The translations under genes and the position numbers were made by a program. DNA of 64,000 bases from Phaeodactylibacter xiamenensis (GTDB lineage: Bacteria > Bacteroidota > Bacteroidia > Chitinophagales > Saprospiraceae), in NCBI RefSeq assembly GCF_000759025.1, contig NZ_JPOS01000034.1, positions 124,001 through 188,000 on the forward strand, read 5' to 3'. Shown piece by piece: positions 45,055 to 53,856 of the stretch. Below the pieces are notes generated by a model. It did not search any database. It had not been told where the DNA came from and worked only from the letters and a program-made list of their open reading frames with translations. Positions within the stretch are counted from its first letter, which is position 1, and each line of letters opens with the position of its first letter.

Positions 45055-46032
45055 TTAAAAATTGGTTTTAAATAGTTTTTTGGTCAGGTAGCCATTAGCA
45101 TTATGCACCTGCAGTACGTAAATACCTGCAGGCAAAGTTAAGGCTTCTATGGCGTTTGCTCCCGGCATAAGCCGAAAAGTTTGCAATACCTGCCCGCTGA
45201 TATTCATCAACCTGGCTTCTGCTTCATGATTCGTAGCCCAGTTCGCATACCAGGTAGCTCCCGCCGGGTTAGGAAATACATTTAGATAAGCTGCGGGCAG
45301 TTGTACACGCTGCGTGCTGACCGGCATGTCGGTAGTCATCAGATCGTCCATGCAAAAATAGGCCGGCGTGTTCATCCCAAACATCCCGTTATCCGTAGAG
45401 CTCATGGTGAATTGCAGGCTGTCGGCATTGCCAAGCGTGCTCAGGTCCACGTAGGTCCAATCCTCCACGATATAGTCCTGACTGTTGTCCTCAAACCGGT
45501 AATCCGCCAGGTAGAAGTTAACGCTGTCCGTACTCAGTTCCCCACCAAGATACTTTTTTATGGTCAAAAGAAAAAAGTCGGGGTCATCGCCGGATTCTCC
45601 GCCAAACTTCTTGGCGAAGCCATCGCCTTCCAGCATGCTGAGGTAAGGATAGGTGCCATTGGTGACGTAAAAGCCTTCCACTGCGCCCCCGGCGGCTGCG
45701 CCCTGCAGTACCAGCACGGATTGTGGCGAAGCAAAGCTTACTGCGTAGGCTGTGGAGTTGTACCCCCCTCCGGTAATGGCGCTCAGGTCATTCATAAAGC
45801 CAGGGGTATTTACATCCGTGGTGGCAGATATAGCCCAGCCAGACCAGGAATTAAAATCCGGATTGTAGCTGTTGGGCAGAAAAAGGTTGCCGCTTTGGAA
45901 CCCCCCGCTCCCGTCACTCCCGTTCAGGGCTTCACCGGGCTCGAGGTCAAAGTTTTCGAAATCCGCAGTTGTCTGTGCGTAGTTCAATGTGGCACAGAGC
46001 AGTAGCAGAATAGTCGTTGAAGTCCATCTCAT
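45055..46032 (-). CDS. DUF4465 (BtuH-like) surface protein with T9SS sorting domain
   Basis: The 325-residue protein has a signal peptide (about 1-19, cut before QTTADF). A DUF4465 domain spans about 25-230, with FENFDLEPGEALNGSDGSGG, FNSWSGWAIS and VEDWTYVDLSTLGNADSLQF. A T9SS type A sorting domain ends it (about 245-325, LNVFPNPAGATWYANW). As I recall, DUF4465 proteins of gut Bacteroides (BtuH) are surface lipoproteins that bind B12. This copy lies directly downstream of a BtuB-like receptor under a cobalamin riboswitch, which supports that role, but uses T9SS rather than a lipid anchor. Confidence 0.8.
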   Translation of the reverse strand: MRWTSTTILLLLCATLNYAQTTADFENFDLEPGEALNGSDGSGGFQSGNLFLPNSYNPDFNSWSGWAISATTDVNTPGFMNDLSAITGGGYNSTAYAVSFASPQSVLVLQGAAAGGAVEGFYVTNGTYPYLSMLEGDGFAKKFGGESGDDPDFFLLTIKKYLGGELSTDSVNFYLADYRFEDNSQDYIVEDWTYVDLSTLGNADSLQFTMSSTDNGMFGMNTPAYFCMDDLMTTDMPVSTQRVQLPAAYLNVFPNPAGATWYANWATNHEAEARLMNISGQVLQTFRLMPGANAIEALTLPAGIYVLQVHNANGYLTKKLFKTNF

Positions 46033-46038
46033 ATAAGG

Positions 46039-47916
46039 CTAATGTTTATGTTTGAAAAATAGGTTAATGCCTAACTGAAAGCTGCGGCCCGGCATGGGGC
46101 GCCGATCGACGATGCGGTAGGAAGCGTCCCAGAGATTGTCTGCCCGGCCGAAAGCCTGTAGCGTGAATTTTTGCCAGTTTAGCTGATACTGTAGCTGTGC
46201 AAAACCAAGGTGATAGCCAGGAAGCTCGGTATCATTCAGGGTTTGAACCGCACTCGTCAGCCGATGCTGATAGGTGAATTGCAGGGCGTCTTTACTAACG
46301 GATATGCGGGCAAAACCCAGATGCTCCGGTGTGTAAGCGAGTTGCTCCCCTTCGGCAATCCGCGGCTGCTGAATGGCGATTTCATTGGTGGAGCGGATGT
46401 AATCGTAGCCGATTTGCCCTTCCCATTGCCATTCTCCGGTGGTGAAGCGGCAGGATAGGCGCTGTTCCAGCCCCCGGCTCCAGACCTCTGTGAGGTTATT
46501 GGCGGACCAGAAGTTTTGCCCCTCGGTAAGCCCCCACATAATCCAATCGTCGATGCGCCGGTGGAAGCCGGTAACGGTATAGCTCCATGCCTCCTTTTGC
46601 CAGTTTAGCCCACCCTCTGCGCTCCAGCCGATTTCGGGCAATAAGTCGGGGTTCCCACCTGGCAGCCAGTACAGGTCGTTCAGGGTGGGAATGCGGTAAT
46701 TACGGCTGATTTTGGCCTGCCAGCTTAGATTAGAAGTAATGGGGCCGTTTGCGCCCAGAGCAGGCACGATGGGCACCCAGTTTTCATCGACTCGTTCCTG
46801 CCGTAGGCTGAGCTGAACCCGCAGGGCGTTCCATTCTTTCCGGAGGCTGGCAAAAGCAGCGGCACGTTGCTGCTCCGGCTGCTCGCCCCGGTACCCATCG
46901 GCTGTAGCCGTAGCCCAGTTGTAGAAGAGCCCAGCCTGTAATTCCAGGTCTGCACTTAGCGCCCATTGATGTTCCACCTCGCCCATGAGCGTATGGAAAT
47001 GGCTGAGCGCCCGAAGCAGAATGGCGTCATCCCGGTAGTCGATCGCTTCCCGGAACCAGCCCAGGCGGGCATTAAAAACGCCATGTTTGCTGCGTTGCTG
47101 GTAGTGCAGGGCGGTGCGCAGGAAGGTGTCGAGCTGCAGGGCTTGGCTCCGGGTTTGGGTGGTCAGGGGCGGGATGTTACGATCGGAGGTTTGCCACCAG
47201 GCAAAAGCAGCCAGTTGACGGTCGGGGCGGGGCTGCCAGTAGACTTCCTGCATGATGGCCTGCTGCCGGAAATCGGCATGCGTTTGCTGCCGCTCTTCTC
47301 CGCTATCCAGGCGGTAGCTGAAATCGTTGTCGGCAGACCGGCGGAACAGGCGGGTATTGAATGCCCACTGCTCCCCCCGGTAGCGGGCCCGCGCCTGATG
47401 GTCCTGAAAGCCAAAGCTGCCCAGCATGGTTTGTGCGCCGGCTTCCATGCCCCGGTAGGAGAGGGGCGTATTGCGCAAACCCACCGTGCCGCCAATCGCC
47501 CCGCTGCCCCAGGCTGCGCTGCCCCCGCCCCTTTGCAGGTTCACCCCATCTACAAAAGCCAGGGGCAGGAGGGAAAAGTCAAGTTGGCCCAGCATCGGGC
47601 TTTGGAGCGGCAGCCCATTCCAGGTGACCGCTGTATGCCCGGCACTGCCCCCGCGGATAGAGGTCGTGGCAATGCTGCCCCCGCCGTAGTTCTTGATGAA
47701 AATACCGCCTTCCCGTTCCAGCAGGTCGGTCAGGTAGTAGCCGGCGTAGCGGTTGACATCGGTGGAGTCCCAGCGTTGTTCCTGACTGCCGGTGAAGTTG
47801 GCGCGAAGGGGCGAAGTGGTGATTTCGGCAGTAGGCAGGAGCACGGCGGTATCGGGCTGTGCCAAAAGGGGCACTGCGTATGAAAAGCTCAGTAAAAGGA
47901 TAAGGAGCTGCCGCAT
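46039..47916 (-). CDS. BtuB-like TonB-dependent outer-membrane receptor
   Basis: From ATG 47916 it encodes 625 residues. There is a signal peptide (RQLLILLLSFSYAVPLLA, cut before QPD), a TonB-box-like AVLLPTAEITTSPL, a plug domain (GGIFIKNYGGGSIATTSIRGGS, NLQRGGGSAAWGSGAIGG) and a 22-strand-type barrel ending in an aromatic residue region (FQLGINLFFKHKH). A cobalamin riboswitch in its 5' leader makes B12 or another corrinoid the likely ligand. The frame is open upstream to 48180, but that part overlaps the riboswitch and lacks a signal peptide. Its stop is 6 nt before the start of the DUF4465 gene. Confidence 0.9.
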   Translation of the reverse strand: MRQLLILLLSFSYAVPLLAQPDTAVLLPTAEITTSPLRANFTGSQEQRWDSTDVNRYAGYYLTDLLEREGGIFIKNYGGGSIATTSIRGGSAGHTAVTWNGLPLQSPMLGQLDFSLLPLAFVDGVNLQRGGGSAAWGSGAIGGTVGLRNTPLSYRGMEAGAQTMLGSFGFQDHQARARYRGEQWAFNTRLFRRSADNDFSYRLDSGEERQQTHADFRQQAIMQEVYWQPRPDRQLAAFAWWQTSDRNIPPLTTQTRSQALQLDTFLRTALHYQQRSKHGVFNARLGWFREAIDYRDDAILLRALSHFHTLMGEVEHQWALSADLELQAGLFYNWATATADGYRGEQPEQQRAAAFASLRKEWNALRVQLSLRQERVDENWVPIVPALGANGPITSNLSWQAKISRNYRIPTLNDLYWLPGGNPDLLPEIGWSAEGGLNWQKEAWSYTVTGFHRRIDDWIMWGLTEGQNFWSANNLTEVWSRGLEQRLSCRFTTGEWQWEGQIGYDYIRSTNEIAIQQPRIAEGEQLAYTPEHLGFARISVSKDALQFTYQHRLTSAVQTLNDTELPGYHLGFAQLQYQLNWQKFTLQAFGRADNLWDASYRIVDRRPMPGRSFQLGINLFFKHKH

Positions 47917-48127
47917 CCTGCCGGTTTTGGAGCCTGAAGGGCAGGGCAAGAGCGGATAATGGGGCATTGTGTGGGTGAACGGACAAAAGAAGGTGCAGGA
48001 AATTCTTACACACCTGCGTTTGTTAAGCCGTACGCTTGCCCTTACGTAGAGAACAGGCCAGCGGTACCCATTAGGCCCAATAAGCACTCCATCCCTGCTT
48101 TTCCTCCGAAAGCCCGAATGAATTAAA

Positions 48128-48312
48128 TCTTGCCTGGCAGGTCTTCTGGCTTGCTTCTGCATTTGCGGCCTTCCCATCATCTCCCGACAGTGGCTTAGTG
48201 CGCAAAGGGCATTTTTTGTGAAGCTTACAGCAGCGGGGACTGCTCAGGATTTGCACCTGATTCCCTTTTAAACGAAGGCCATCGTCACAGACATAGCATT
48301 CGTACCAAAGCT
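48128..48312 (-). ncRNA. Cobalamin riboswitch
   Basis: On the minus strand the order of conserved elements is right: AAAGGGAATCAGGTGCAAATCC, GAGCAGTCCCCGCTGCTGTAAG, GCCACTG, GGGAAGGCC, and the B12 box AGCCAGAAGACCTGCC (48153-48138). It is known to bind adenosylcobalamin or related corrinoids and turn off downstream genes. About 210 nt separate it from the receptor ATG. Confidence 0.95.
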
Positions 48313-48316
48313 GGCG

Positions 48317-48324
48317 CAAAGGTA
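48317..48324 (-). promoter_or_regulatory. Promoter -7 box of the riboswitch operon
   Basis: A perfect TACCTTTG on the minus strand places the transcript start near 48310, right at the first riboswitch element. The -33 region, at about 48346, is TTAAC and only weakly matches TTG. Confidence 0.5.
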
Positions 48325-48374
48325 GGGAAAAAAGCACAGGTAGACGTTAAATTTTGGTCAGCGCTGTATAGCAG

Positions 48375-48406
48375 TTGCCTTTTACCGCCTGTTTTCCTTA
48401 TTTTTG
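48375..48406 (+). promoter_or_regulatory. Promoter of the anchor-L/PKD protein gene
   Basis: TTG at 48375-48377, a 21-nt spacer and a perfect TATTTTTG at 48399-48406 match the consensus. It overlaps the ATG at 48404 and so rules that start out in favour of 48425. Confidence 0.7.
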
Positions 48407-48424
48407 GTTAACACTAAACCCGAT

Positions 48425-50221
48425 ATGATGAAAAAGAAGATTACTACGATCACCCTTTTCCTGTTCGCCCTTTTGAGCAGCAACGTACTCCTGGCTCAGT
48501 CCAACCTGTTTGTCGACACCTCTTACACCGCATCTGAAATGGTTACCGCTTTCTTCAGCGATGCTGATGTTGCGCCTTCCAATGTGACCTATACCGGCGC
48601 TCCGGAGGGGATGGCTTTTTTTGATGCCGGCGATACCTATATGGGCATCAATGCCGGGATATTCCTGTCCACCGGCCCGACAACCGTAGCGGCCAACCCG
48701 GCAAGCTTCAGTGCAACTTTTAATAACTTATTACAGCCCGGAGACGCTGATTTGCAGGATCTGCTGGAGCCCGGTATGCTGACCCATGATGCTGCTGTAC
48801 TGGAGTTTGATATCGTGCCCAATACAGATACCATCTGCTTTAATTACGTCTTTGGCTCTGAGGAATACCCGGAGTTTGTGGGCAGTCAATTCAATGATGT
48901 CTTTGCTTTCTTTATAAGCGGTGGTCCGGAGTATGATTCCCTGACTAATATTGCTACTATACCGGACAGCGACCCGGTAGTTCCGGTAACCATCAATAAC
49001 CTGAATGCGGACTCCAACAGCAGCTTCTACATTCCACAGTTCACTCTTGATACCCTGTCGTGGTCGCCACCAATATATGACACTACAGCCACGGACCTGG
49101 CTTACGATGCCTACACCACTTTACTGCCTGCCAAAGCATACGTCACACCGGGCGAAACCTACCACATCAAAATTGGTATTGCAGATGCTGGGGACGGGGT
49201 CTATGACTCCGGTGTTTTCATTGGGATTACCAGTCTGGGCGGTGACTCCCTGCTTACCCCTACTGCTAACGCGAACCTTAGCGTCATCGATAATCAACTC
49301 ATTGCGGAGAATACTTCTTCATTTGCCAAGGCCTTCGAATGGGACTTTGGTGATGGCACCACTTCCACAGAGCGGCATCCGGAGCCTCACACGTACGCAG
49401 CGTATGGGACGTACACAATAGAGCTCAAAGTACATACCTGGTGCTGTTCCGCCACTTTCGTGGAAACCGTGACGGTAGCCCCGCCGTTGCTCACCAATTT
49501 TGGCGTCACCCCCGAGGCAGGGAATTGCCCCGGCGATGCTTTTTCCTTTGAGGACCTCTCGGAAGGCGCCGTTGACACCTGGTCCTGGGCTTTCCCCGGC
49601 GGGCAGCCGGCGACTGCTGATGCCCCTAATCCAACCGTAACCTACGATGAGCCTGGCGTGTACCCCGTAACGCTCACCGTCACCGATACCTTCGGGCAGA
49701 CAGCGACGATTGAAATGGAGGCCGCCGTTGAAATTCAGGCCCTGCCTATCGCTGCTTTCGAAGCCACGGTCAATGAGCTGCAGGTGGCTTTCCAGAATAA
49801 TGCAGCACATGCCACGTCCTACCTATGGGATTTCGGGGATGGCCAGCAAAGCACGGAGCAGTCGCCCACGCATACCTACGCTTCTGAAGGTAGCTACACC
49901 GTAACTCTCACGGCTATGAATGACTGTGGGGAGGCTATTGCGGTGTCACAGGTGAGCGTTATGGTCGTCAGTACCCGGGATTTGCCTGCTACGGCTTTTG
50001 CGCTATTCCCCAACCCGGTCAAAGACCGCCTGACCATCCGCCCGGCAATGACCGCAGCTTATGACGTGTCTGTTTTTCGCGCCGACGGACAACTGTTGCT
50101 CTGCCGGCAGGGGCTACAGGGGCAGTCCACCATTCCAATGGAGCAGTGGAGTGCGGGTGTTTATGTCATCGAACTGACCAATGAGCAGGGCGCTTTACAA
50201 CGGCTGGTGAGTAAGCAGTAA
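48425..50221 (+). CDS. Choice-of-anchor L / PKD repeat protein with T9SS sorting domain
   Basis: The 598-residue secreted protein has a signal peptide (cut near LLA|QSN). A choice-of-anchor L domain spans about 25-270 (signs: MVTAFFSDADV, GAPEGMAFFDAG, GINAGIFLSTG, NYVFGSEEYPEF). Three PKD domains (about 285-365, 375-450, 455-525) carry YLWDFGDG and EWDFGDG with HTYA strands. The C-terminus is a T9SS type A sorting domain (FALFPNPVKDRL). I chose ATG 48425; 48428 is also possible and 48404 lies within the -7 box. A role in adhesion or surface structure is inferred. Confidence 0.9.
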   Translation: MMKKKITTITLFLFALLSSNVLLAQSNLFVDTSYTASEMVTAFFSDADVAPSNVTYTGAPEGMAFFDAGDTYMGINAGIFLSTGPTTVAANPASFSATFNNLLQPGDADLQDLLEPGMLTHDAAVLEFDIVPNTDTICFNYVFGSEEYPEFVGSQFNDVFAFFISGGPEYDSLTNIATIPDSDPVVPVTINNLNADSNSSFYIPQFTLDTLSWSPPIYDTTATDLAYDAYTTLLPAKAYVTPGETYHIKIGIADAGDGVYDSGVFIGITSLGGDSLLTPTANANLSVIDNQLIAENTSSFAKAFEWDFGDGTTSTERHPEPHTYAAYGTYTIELKVHTWCCSATFVETVTVAPPLLTNFGVTPEAGNCPGDAFSFEDLSEGAVDTWSWAFPGGQPATADAPNPTVTYDEPGVYPVTLTVTDTFGQTATIEMEAAVEIQALPIAAFEATVNELQVAFQNNAAHATSYLWDFGDGQQSTEQSPTHTYASEGSYTVTLTAMNDCGEAIAVSQVSVMVVSTRDLPATAFALFPNPVKDRLTIRPAMTAAYDVSVFRADGQLLLCRQGLQGQSTIPMEQWSAGVYVIELTNEQGALQRLVSKQ

Positions 50222-50359
50222 AGGGTTTCTGCCGGTAAAATAGGGCTGTTAGGCAGGTGGGGAACTTCCCTGTCTGCCTAATCTCACCCTCTTCGGTGAC
50301 CATCCTCACTGTAGTTCAGGCTTTTGTCGCTTACTTTTCGGAGAATAAAAAAATTAGCG

Positions 50360-52303
50360 ATGAAAAAATGGATACTCGCCGGTCTGCTGCTGGCTACTTT
50401 GAATACATTAGGCACTGCCCAAACCGAAGAATGGGTGTGCAAAGATCAGGAAGCCATCACCGCCATGGAACGTGGCGCAGCCGAGCGGCAGCTGAATTTC
50501 CGTTCCTCCGCATTGACCGATGACTACGATATCAAGTACCATCGGCTGGAGTGGAATATCAACCCCAACAACTACTACATTTCCGGTACGGTTACTACCT
50601 ACTTCATGCCTAAGGAGGCCAACTTCGTAGCGCTCCACTTCGATCTTGCCAATACCCTGCAGGTCAATAGTGTCATTTTTCACGGGCAGGAAGTGGAAAC
50701 CTACAGCCAAAGCAACAATACGCTGACCATCAACCTCCCCAATTCCCTGTCAATGGCGGAGCTGGACTCGGTAAGCGTTACCTACGAAGGCGCACCGCCG
50801 TCCAATGGCTTCGGCTCCTTCGCGCAAGCCACCCATAGCGGCAATCCGGTGCTCTGGACCCTTTCCGAGCCCTATGGTGCCCGGGATTGGTGGCCCTGCA
50901 AGCAAGACCTGAGCGACAAAATTGACAGTATTGATGTACTGGTGCGTACCCCGGTTGCCTACAAGGTGGCCAGTAATGGTTTGTTGCAAGAAATTATCGA
51001 AGATGGCAATGAGCATATCTACCACTGGAAGCACCGCTATCCCATCCCTGCCTACCTGATTGCCATTGCAGTGACCAACTATGCGGAGTACTCCGACTTC
51101 GTGCCGGTGGAAAACGGAGCCCCGATCGAGGTGCTCAACTACGTCTTCCCTGAAAACCTGGCAGATGCCCAACAGGCTACTACTGCTACGGTGGAAATCA
51201 TGCAACTCTTCAACGAGCTCTTCGGGCTGTACCCCTTTGCTGAAGAAAAATACGGCCATGCCCAATTCGGCTGGGGCGGTGGCATGGAGCACCAAACGAT
51301 GAGCTTTATGGGCGGCTTTTCCCACCTTTTGCAGGCGCACGAGCTGGCCCACCAATGGTTTGGCAACAAAGTTACCTGTGGCAGCTGGCAGGATATCTGG
51401 CTCAACGAAGGCTTCGCCACCTACCTGGAAGGACTGACGTATCAGTACGACCTGGGGCCCAATACCTGGAATAACTGGCTGTCCGGTAAAATCAACCATG
51501 TGACAAGCGCACCCGACGGCTCCGTTTTTGTGTATGACACGAGCAGCGTAAGCCGCATTTTCAGCAGCCGCCTGTCCTATTCCAAGGGGGCGATGCTCCT
51601 CCACATGCTACGCTGGAAACTGGGCGACGAAGCTTTCTTCCAGGGCGTACGCAACTATGTAGATGCACCTGAGCTGGTCTTTGGCTACGCCAAATCTGAG
51701 GACCTCAAAGGGTATCTGGAAGCCGAAAGCGGGCAGGACCTGACCGAATTCTTCGACGACTGGCTCTACGGTCAGGGCTACCCGTCCTATCAGATGCGTT
51801 GGTTTCAGGAAGGGAGTACGCTGTACGTCCGCCTGGATCAGCAGACCTCCCACGCTTCGGTCGACTTTTTCGAAATGCCGGTCCCCGTACGCTTCCTGAT
51901 CAGCGGCGGTATTGACACCACCATCGTCTTCGACCATACTTTTGATGGGCAGCAATTTGCCATCGAGGTGCCGGGGAATGTTGGGATTGTCTACTTTGAT
52001 CCCGAGCAGCGTATCGTGAGCCGCAACAACAGCGTGACGCAGGGGCAGTTTACCAATACCGAAGGCGCACTGCTGGAAGCGGTACAGGTATTCCCTAACC
52101 CGGTACAAGACAAGCTAAATCTAAGCCTCCCCGCCGGCACAACCCTTGAGCAAGCCCGCCTTTACCATGCCAACGGGCAGTTGCTGGCTCAGTGGGCAGG
52201 TACCGTCCGGCAGCTCGAGGTAGGGCAGTGGCCCAATGGTGCTTACACGGTGGAGTTGCAGACGAATTATGGTGTTGTCCGCAGGTTGGTGATGAAGCAG
52301 TAG
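50360..52303 (+). CDS. Secreted M1-family aminopeptidase with T9SS sorting domain
   Basis: It is a zinc metallopeptidase that removes N-terminal residues from peptides. From ATG 50360 it has 647 residues with a signal peptide (cut before QTEEW). The zinc site is HELAH (His327, His331) and NEGFATY (Glu350), with spacing HEXXH-18-E as in M1 enzymes. The exopeptidase motif reads GGMEH rather than the canonical GAMEN. A T9SS type A sorting domain closes the chain (QVFPNPVQDKLNLSL), indicating export across the outer membrane. Neighbouring genes on either side are also secreted, but none is clearly linked to it. Confidence 0.92.
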   Translation: MKKWILAGLLLATLNTLGTAQTEEWVCKDQEAITAMERGAAERQLNFRSSALTDDYDIKYHRLEWNINPNNYYISGTVTTYFMPKEANFVALHFDLANTLQVNSVIFHGQEVETYSQSNNTLTINLPNSLSMAELDSVSVTYEGAPPSNGFGSFAQATHSGNPVLWTLSEPYGARDWWPCKQDLSDKIDSIDVLVRTPVAYKVASNGLLQEIIEDGNEHIYHWKHRYPIPAYLIAIAVTNYAEYSDFVPVENGAPIEVLNYVFPENLADAQQATTATVEIMQLFNELFGLYPFAEEKYGHAQFGWGGGMEHQTMSFMGGFSHLLQAHELAHQWFGNKVTCGSWQDIWLNEGFATYLEGLTYQYDLGPNTWNNWLSGKINHVTSAPDGSVFVYDTSSVSRIFSSRLSYSKGAMLLHMLRWKLGDEAFFQGVRNYVDAPELVFGYAKSEDLKGYLEAESGQDLTEFFDDWLYGQGYPSYQMRWFQEGSTLYVRLDQQTSHASVDFFEMPVPVRFLISGGIDTTIVFDHTFDGQQFAIEVPGNVGIVYFDPEQRIVSRNNSVTQGQFTNTEGALLEAVQVFPNPVQDKLNLSLPAGTTLEQARLYHANGQLLAQWAGTVRQLEVGQWPNGAYTVELQTNYGVVRRLVMKQ

Positions 52304-52630
52304 GGACGGCTGGGGGTTAGGCGCTAAGGTTTTCTCTGAGGTTGCAGGCGGTCTGGTGTTATGGCTTTTCCCCTCCTTCGCCTGAAAGCTTCGGTGGGTA
52401 GAGGGTGTTATGGTTTTTCCGACCCGGTGCCTGAGCTTGCGTCGCCGATCGCAGCTTCGCCCCTGCGGGGAGCTTTCTCCCGGTGTTTTATCTGGGTCCG
52501 TCGGACTAAGCTGGAGCAGAGCCTTGTGAAGTGCTTGGGCTCAAGCTCTACCCCAGCAGTCTTGGCAAGTGCCGGGCATTCACCCAGTGTGCTTTATGTC
52601 AAAGTCAGTACCTGCGCCGAATGCCCCTGG
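52304..52630. other. Intergenic region with a short direct repeat, no supported gene
   Basis: A 16-nt motif gtgttatgg(c/t)ttttcc occurs at 52356 and again at 52405, 49 nt apart. No terminator with a clear U-tract and no convincing coding frame was found. Confidence 0.5.
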
Positions 52631-53206
52631 CTATTCCCATTCCACCCCCTCATAAACAGCTGACAATGGGATTTCAAGATTTAGGGCCTCAATAGCGAGG
52701 CTTTTGTCTAATCCAGTGGTGCGGGTAATTTGCCAAAGGTCGCCGATGCGGTTGTAGGTTTCGATGCTTGGTGAATACTGGTCGATGAGAATGTAAGCCT
52801 TCAAGGTGGGGATTTGGCGGTAGAAGAAGAATTTATCCCCCCGGTCATAGCGCTCTGTGGATGCAGACAGGACTTCCACAATAATGGTTGGGTTAATAAT
52901 GGCATCTTGATGTTGCGGTGCACGCTGCAGTGGTCCGCAAATGGCCATGGCATCCGGATATAAATACTTATTGAAACTGGCAATGTGAAGTTTGACCTCG
53001 CCATTGATGGCTCTGCAGGGCTTTTGATGACCGCGGAGTCCCAATTTGAGTTCACCAAAAATATTGCCGCTAATTAATCCGTGTTCAATGGTGCCGCCTG
53101 CCATAGCGACTACAGTACCATCGTGGTACTCATACTTTATCCCGGATTCCTGTTCTAAAGACAAATAAGCTTCTAACGAAAAGTCTTTAAGGGGCTCTGC
53201 TTCCAT
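52631..53206 (-). CDS. Uma2-family (DUF820) putative endonuclease
   Basis: The 191-residue protein has the Uma2/DUF820 pattern of a PD-(D/E)XK-fold nuclease. It shows YEYHDGTVVAMAGGTIEHG near residue 26, YLYPDAMAICG (catalytic Asp) near 85 and IIVEVLSAST (Glu) near 110, then YDRGDKFFFYRQIPTLKAYILID. Members are common in cyanobacteria and Bacteroidota, and their true function is mostly unknown. It stands alone with no partner. Confidence 0.85.
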   Translation of the reverse strand: MEAEPLKDFSLEAYLSLEQESGIKYEYHDGTVVAMAGGTIEHGLISGNIFGELKLGLRGHQKPCRAINGEVKLHIASFNKYLYPDAMAICGPLQRAPQHQDAIINPTIIVEVLSASTERYDRGDKFFFYRQIPTLKAYILIDQYSPSIETYNRIGDLWQITRTTGLDKSLAIEALNLEIPLSAVYEGVEWE

Positions 53207-53305
53207 GGCATAGCTTTAAGTGTTCAGTAAAAATACATAAATCCATAGCCAAAGCCGCGTTTTTCCCCGACCTTTCGTTTTAGTTGGGCAATCAAACGCT
53301 TTGCC

Positions 53306-53836
53306 ATGAAAATCACCCATTGGGCCGGCTTGCTGCTGGCCGTAACGTTTTTAGCTGGCTGCTACACCGAGCCGGTAGAGATTCCGGAAGAAACGGTAGG
53401 GCTGGCGCCTGTCTATTCTGATGGCGACTGGAAGACCATTGAGAGCCAACCCCCTCAGCCCATCATTGAGCTCAACAAAATTTACTACAAAGACAGCCTT
53501 ATCTTCGTAGGCGAAGCCCAGAAAGGCATCCACATCATTGATAACCGCAACCCGGCAGAACCGGAGCGCATTGCCTTCATCAGCATTCAGGGCAACTCTG
53601 ATATTTCCATCAAGGGTAATCTGTTGTATGCCAACAACCTTGCCGATCTGGTGGTCCTCAATATCAGTGACATCAACAACGTGGAGCTGGTAAGCCGGGT
53701 GGAAGGGGCTTTCCCGCAGAGCGGTGCAACCCTGCCCCAAGGCTACTTTGGCTTCTTTGAATGCCCGGACCCCGCCCTCGGGACCATCGTGGGCTGGACC
53801 GAAAAGACCCTCCAATCGCCGGAATGCTGGCGCTAA
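53306..53836 (+). CDS. LVIVD-repeat lipoprotein (short)
   Basis: The 176-residue protein has a lipobox (LLAVTFLAGC, Cys about residue 19), so it is probably membrane-anchored. It then has LVIVD-type strands: GEAQKGIHIIDNRNPAEPE, ADLVVLNISDINNVEL, with beta-propeller-like spacing. It ends in GTIVGWTEKTLQSPECWR, which looks like a natural end. Downstream, 20 nt later, lies a longer LVIVD lipoprotein, and both are probably in one operon with the barrel protein that follows. Function unknown. Confidence 0.75.
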   Translation: MKITHWAGLLLAVTFLAGCYTEPVEIPEETVGLAPVYSDGDWKTIESQPPQPIIELNKIYYKDSLIFVGEAQKGIHIIDNRNPAEPERIAFISIQGNSDISIKGNLLYANNLADLVVLNISDINNVELVSRVEGAFPQSGATLPQGYFGFFECPDPALGTIVGWTEKTLQSPECWR

Positions 53837-53856
53837 TCTCTAAACTGAATACGACC

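Noticed and set aside
46966-47883. A 305-codon frame antisense to the BtuB-like gene
   Set aside because: It lies wholly within the receptor gene, which has clear plug and barrel motifs; the antisense product is low-complexity and has no recognisable domain.
47917-48180. N-terminal extension of the TonB receptor
   Set aside because: The extension overlaps the cobalamin riboswitch and its basic sequence is not a signal peptide; a good signal peptide begins at 47916.
52361-52663. A 100-codon plus-strand frame before the Uma2 gene
   Set aside because: It overlaps the 3' end of the Uma2 gene, and its product has no motif or sensible signal peptide.
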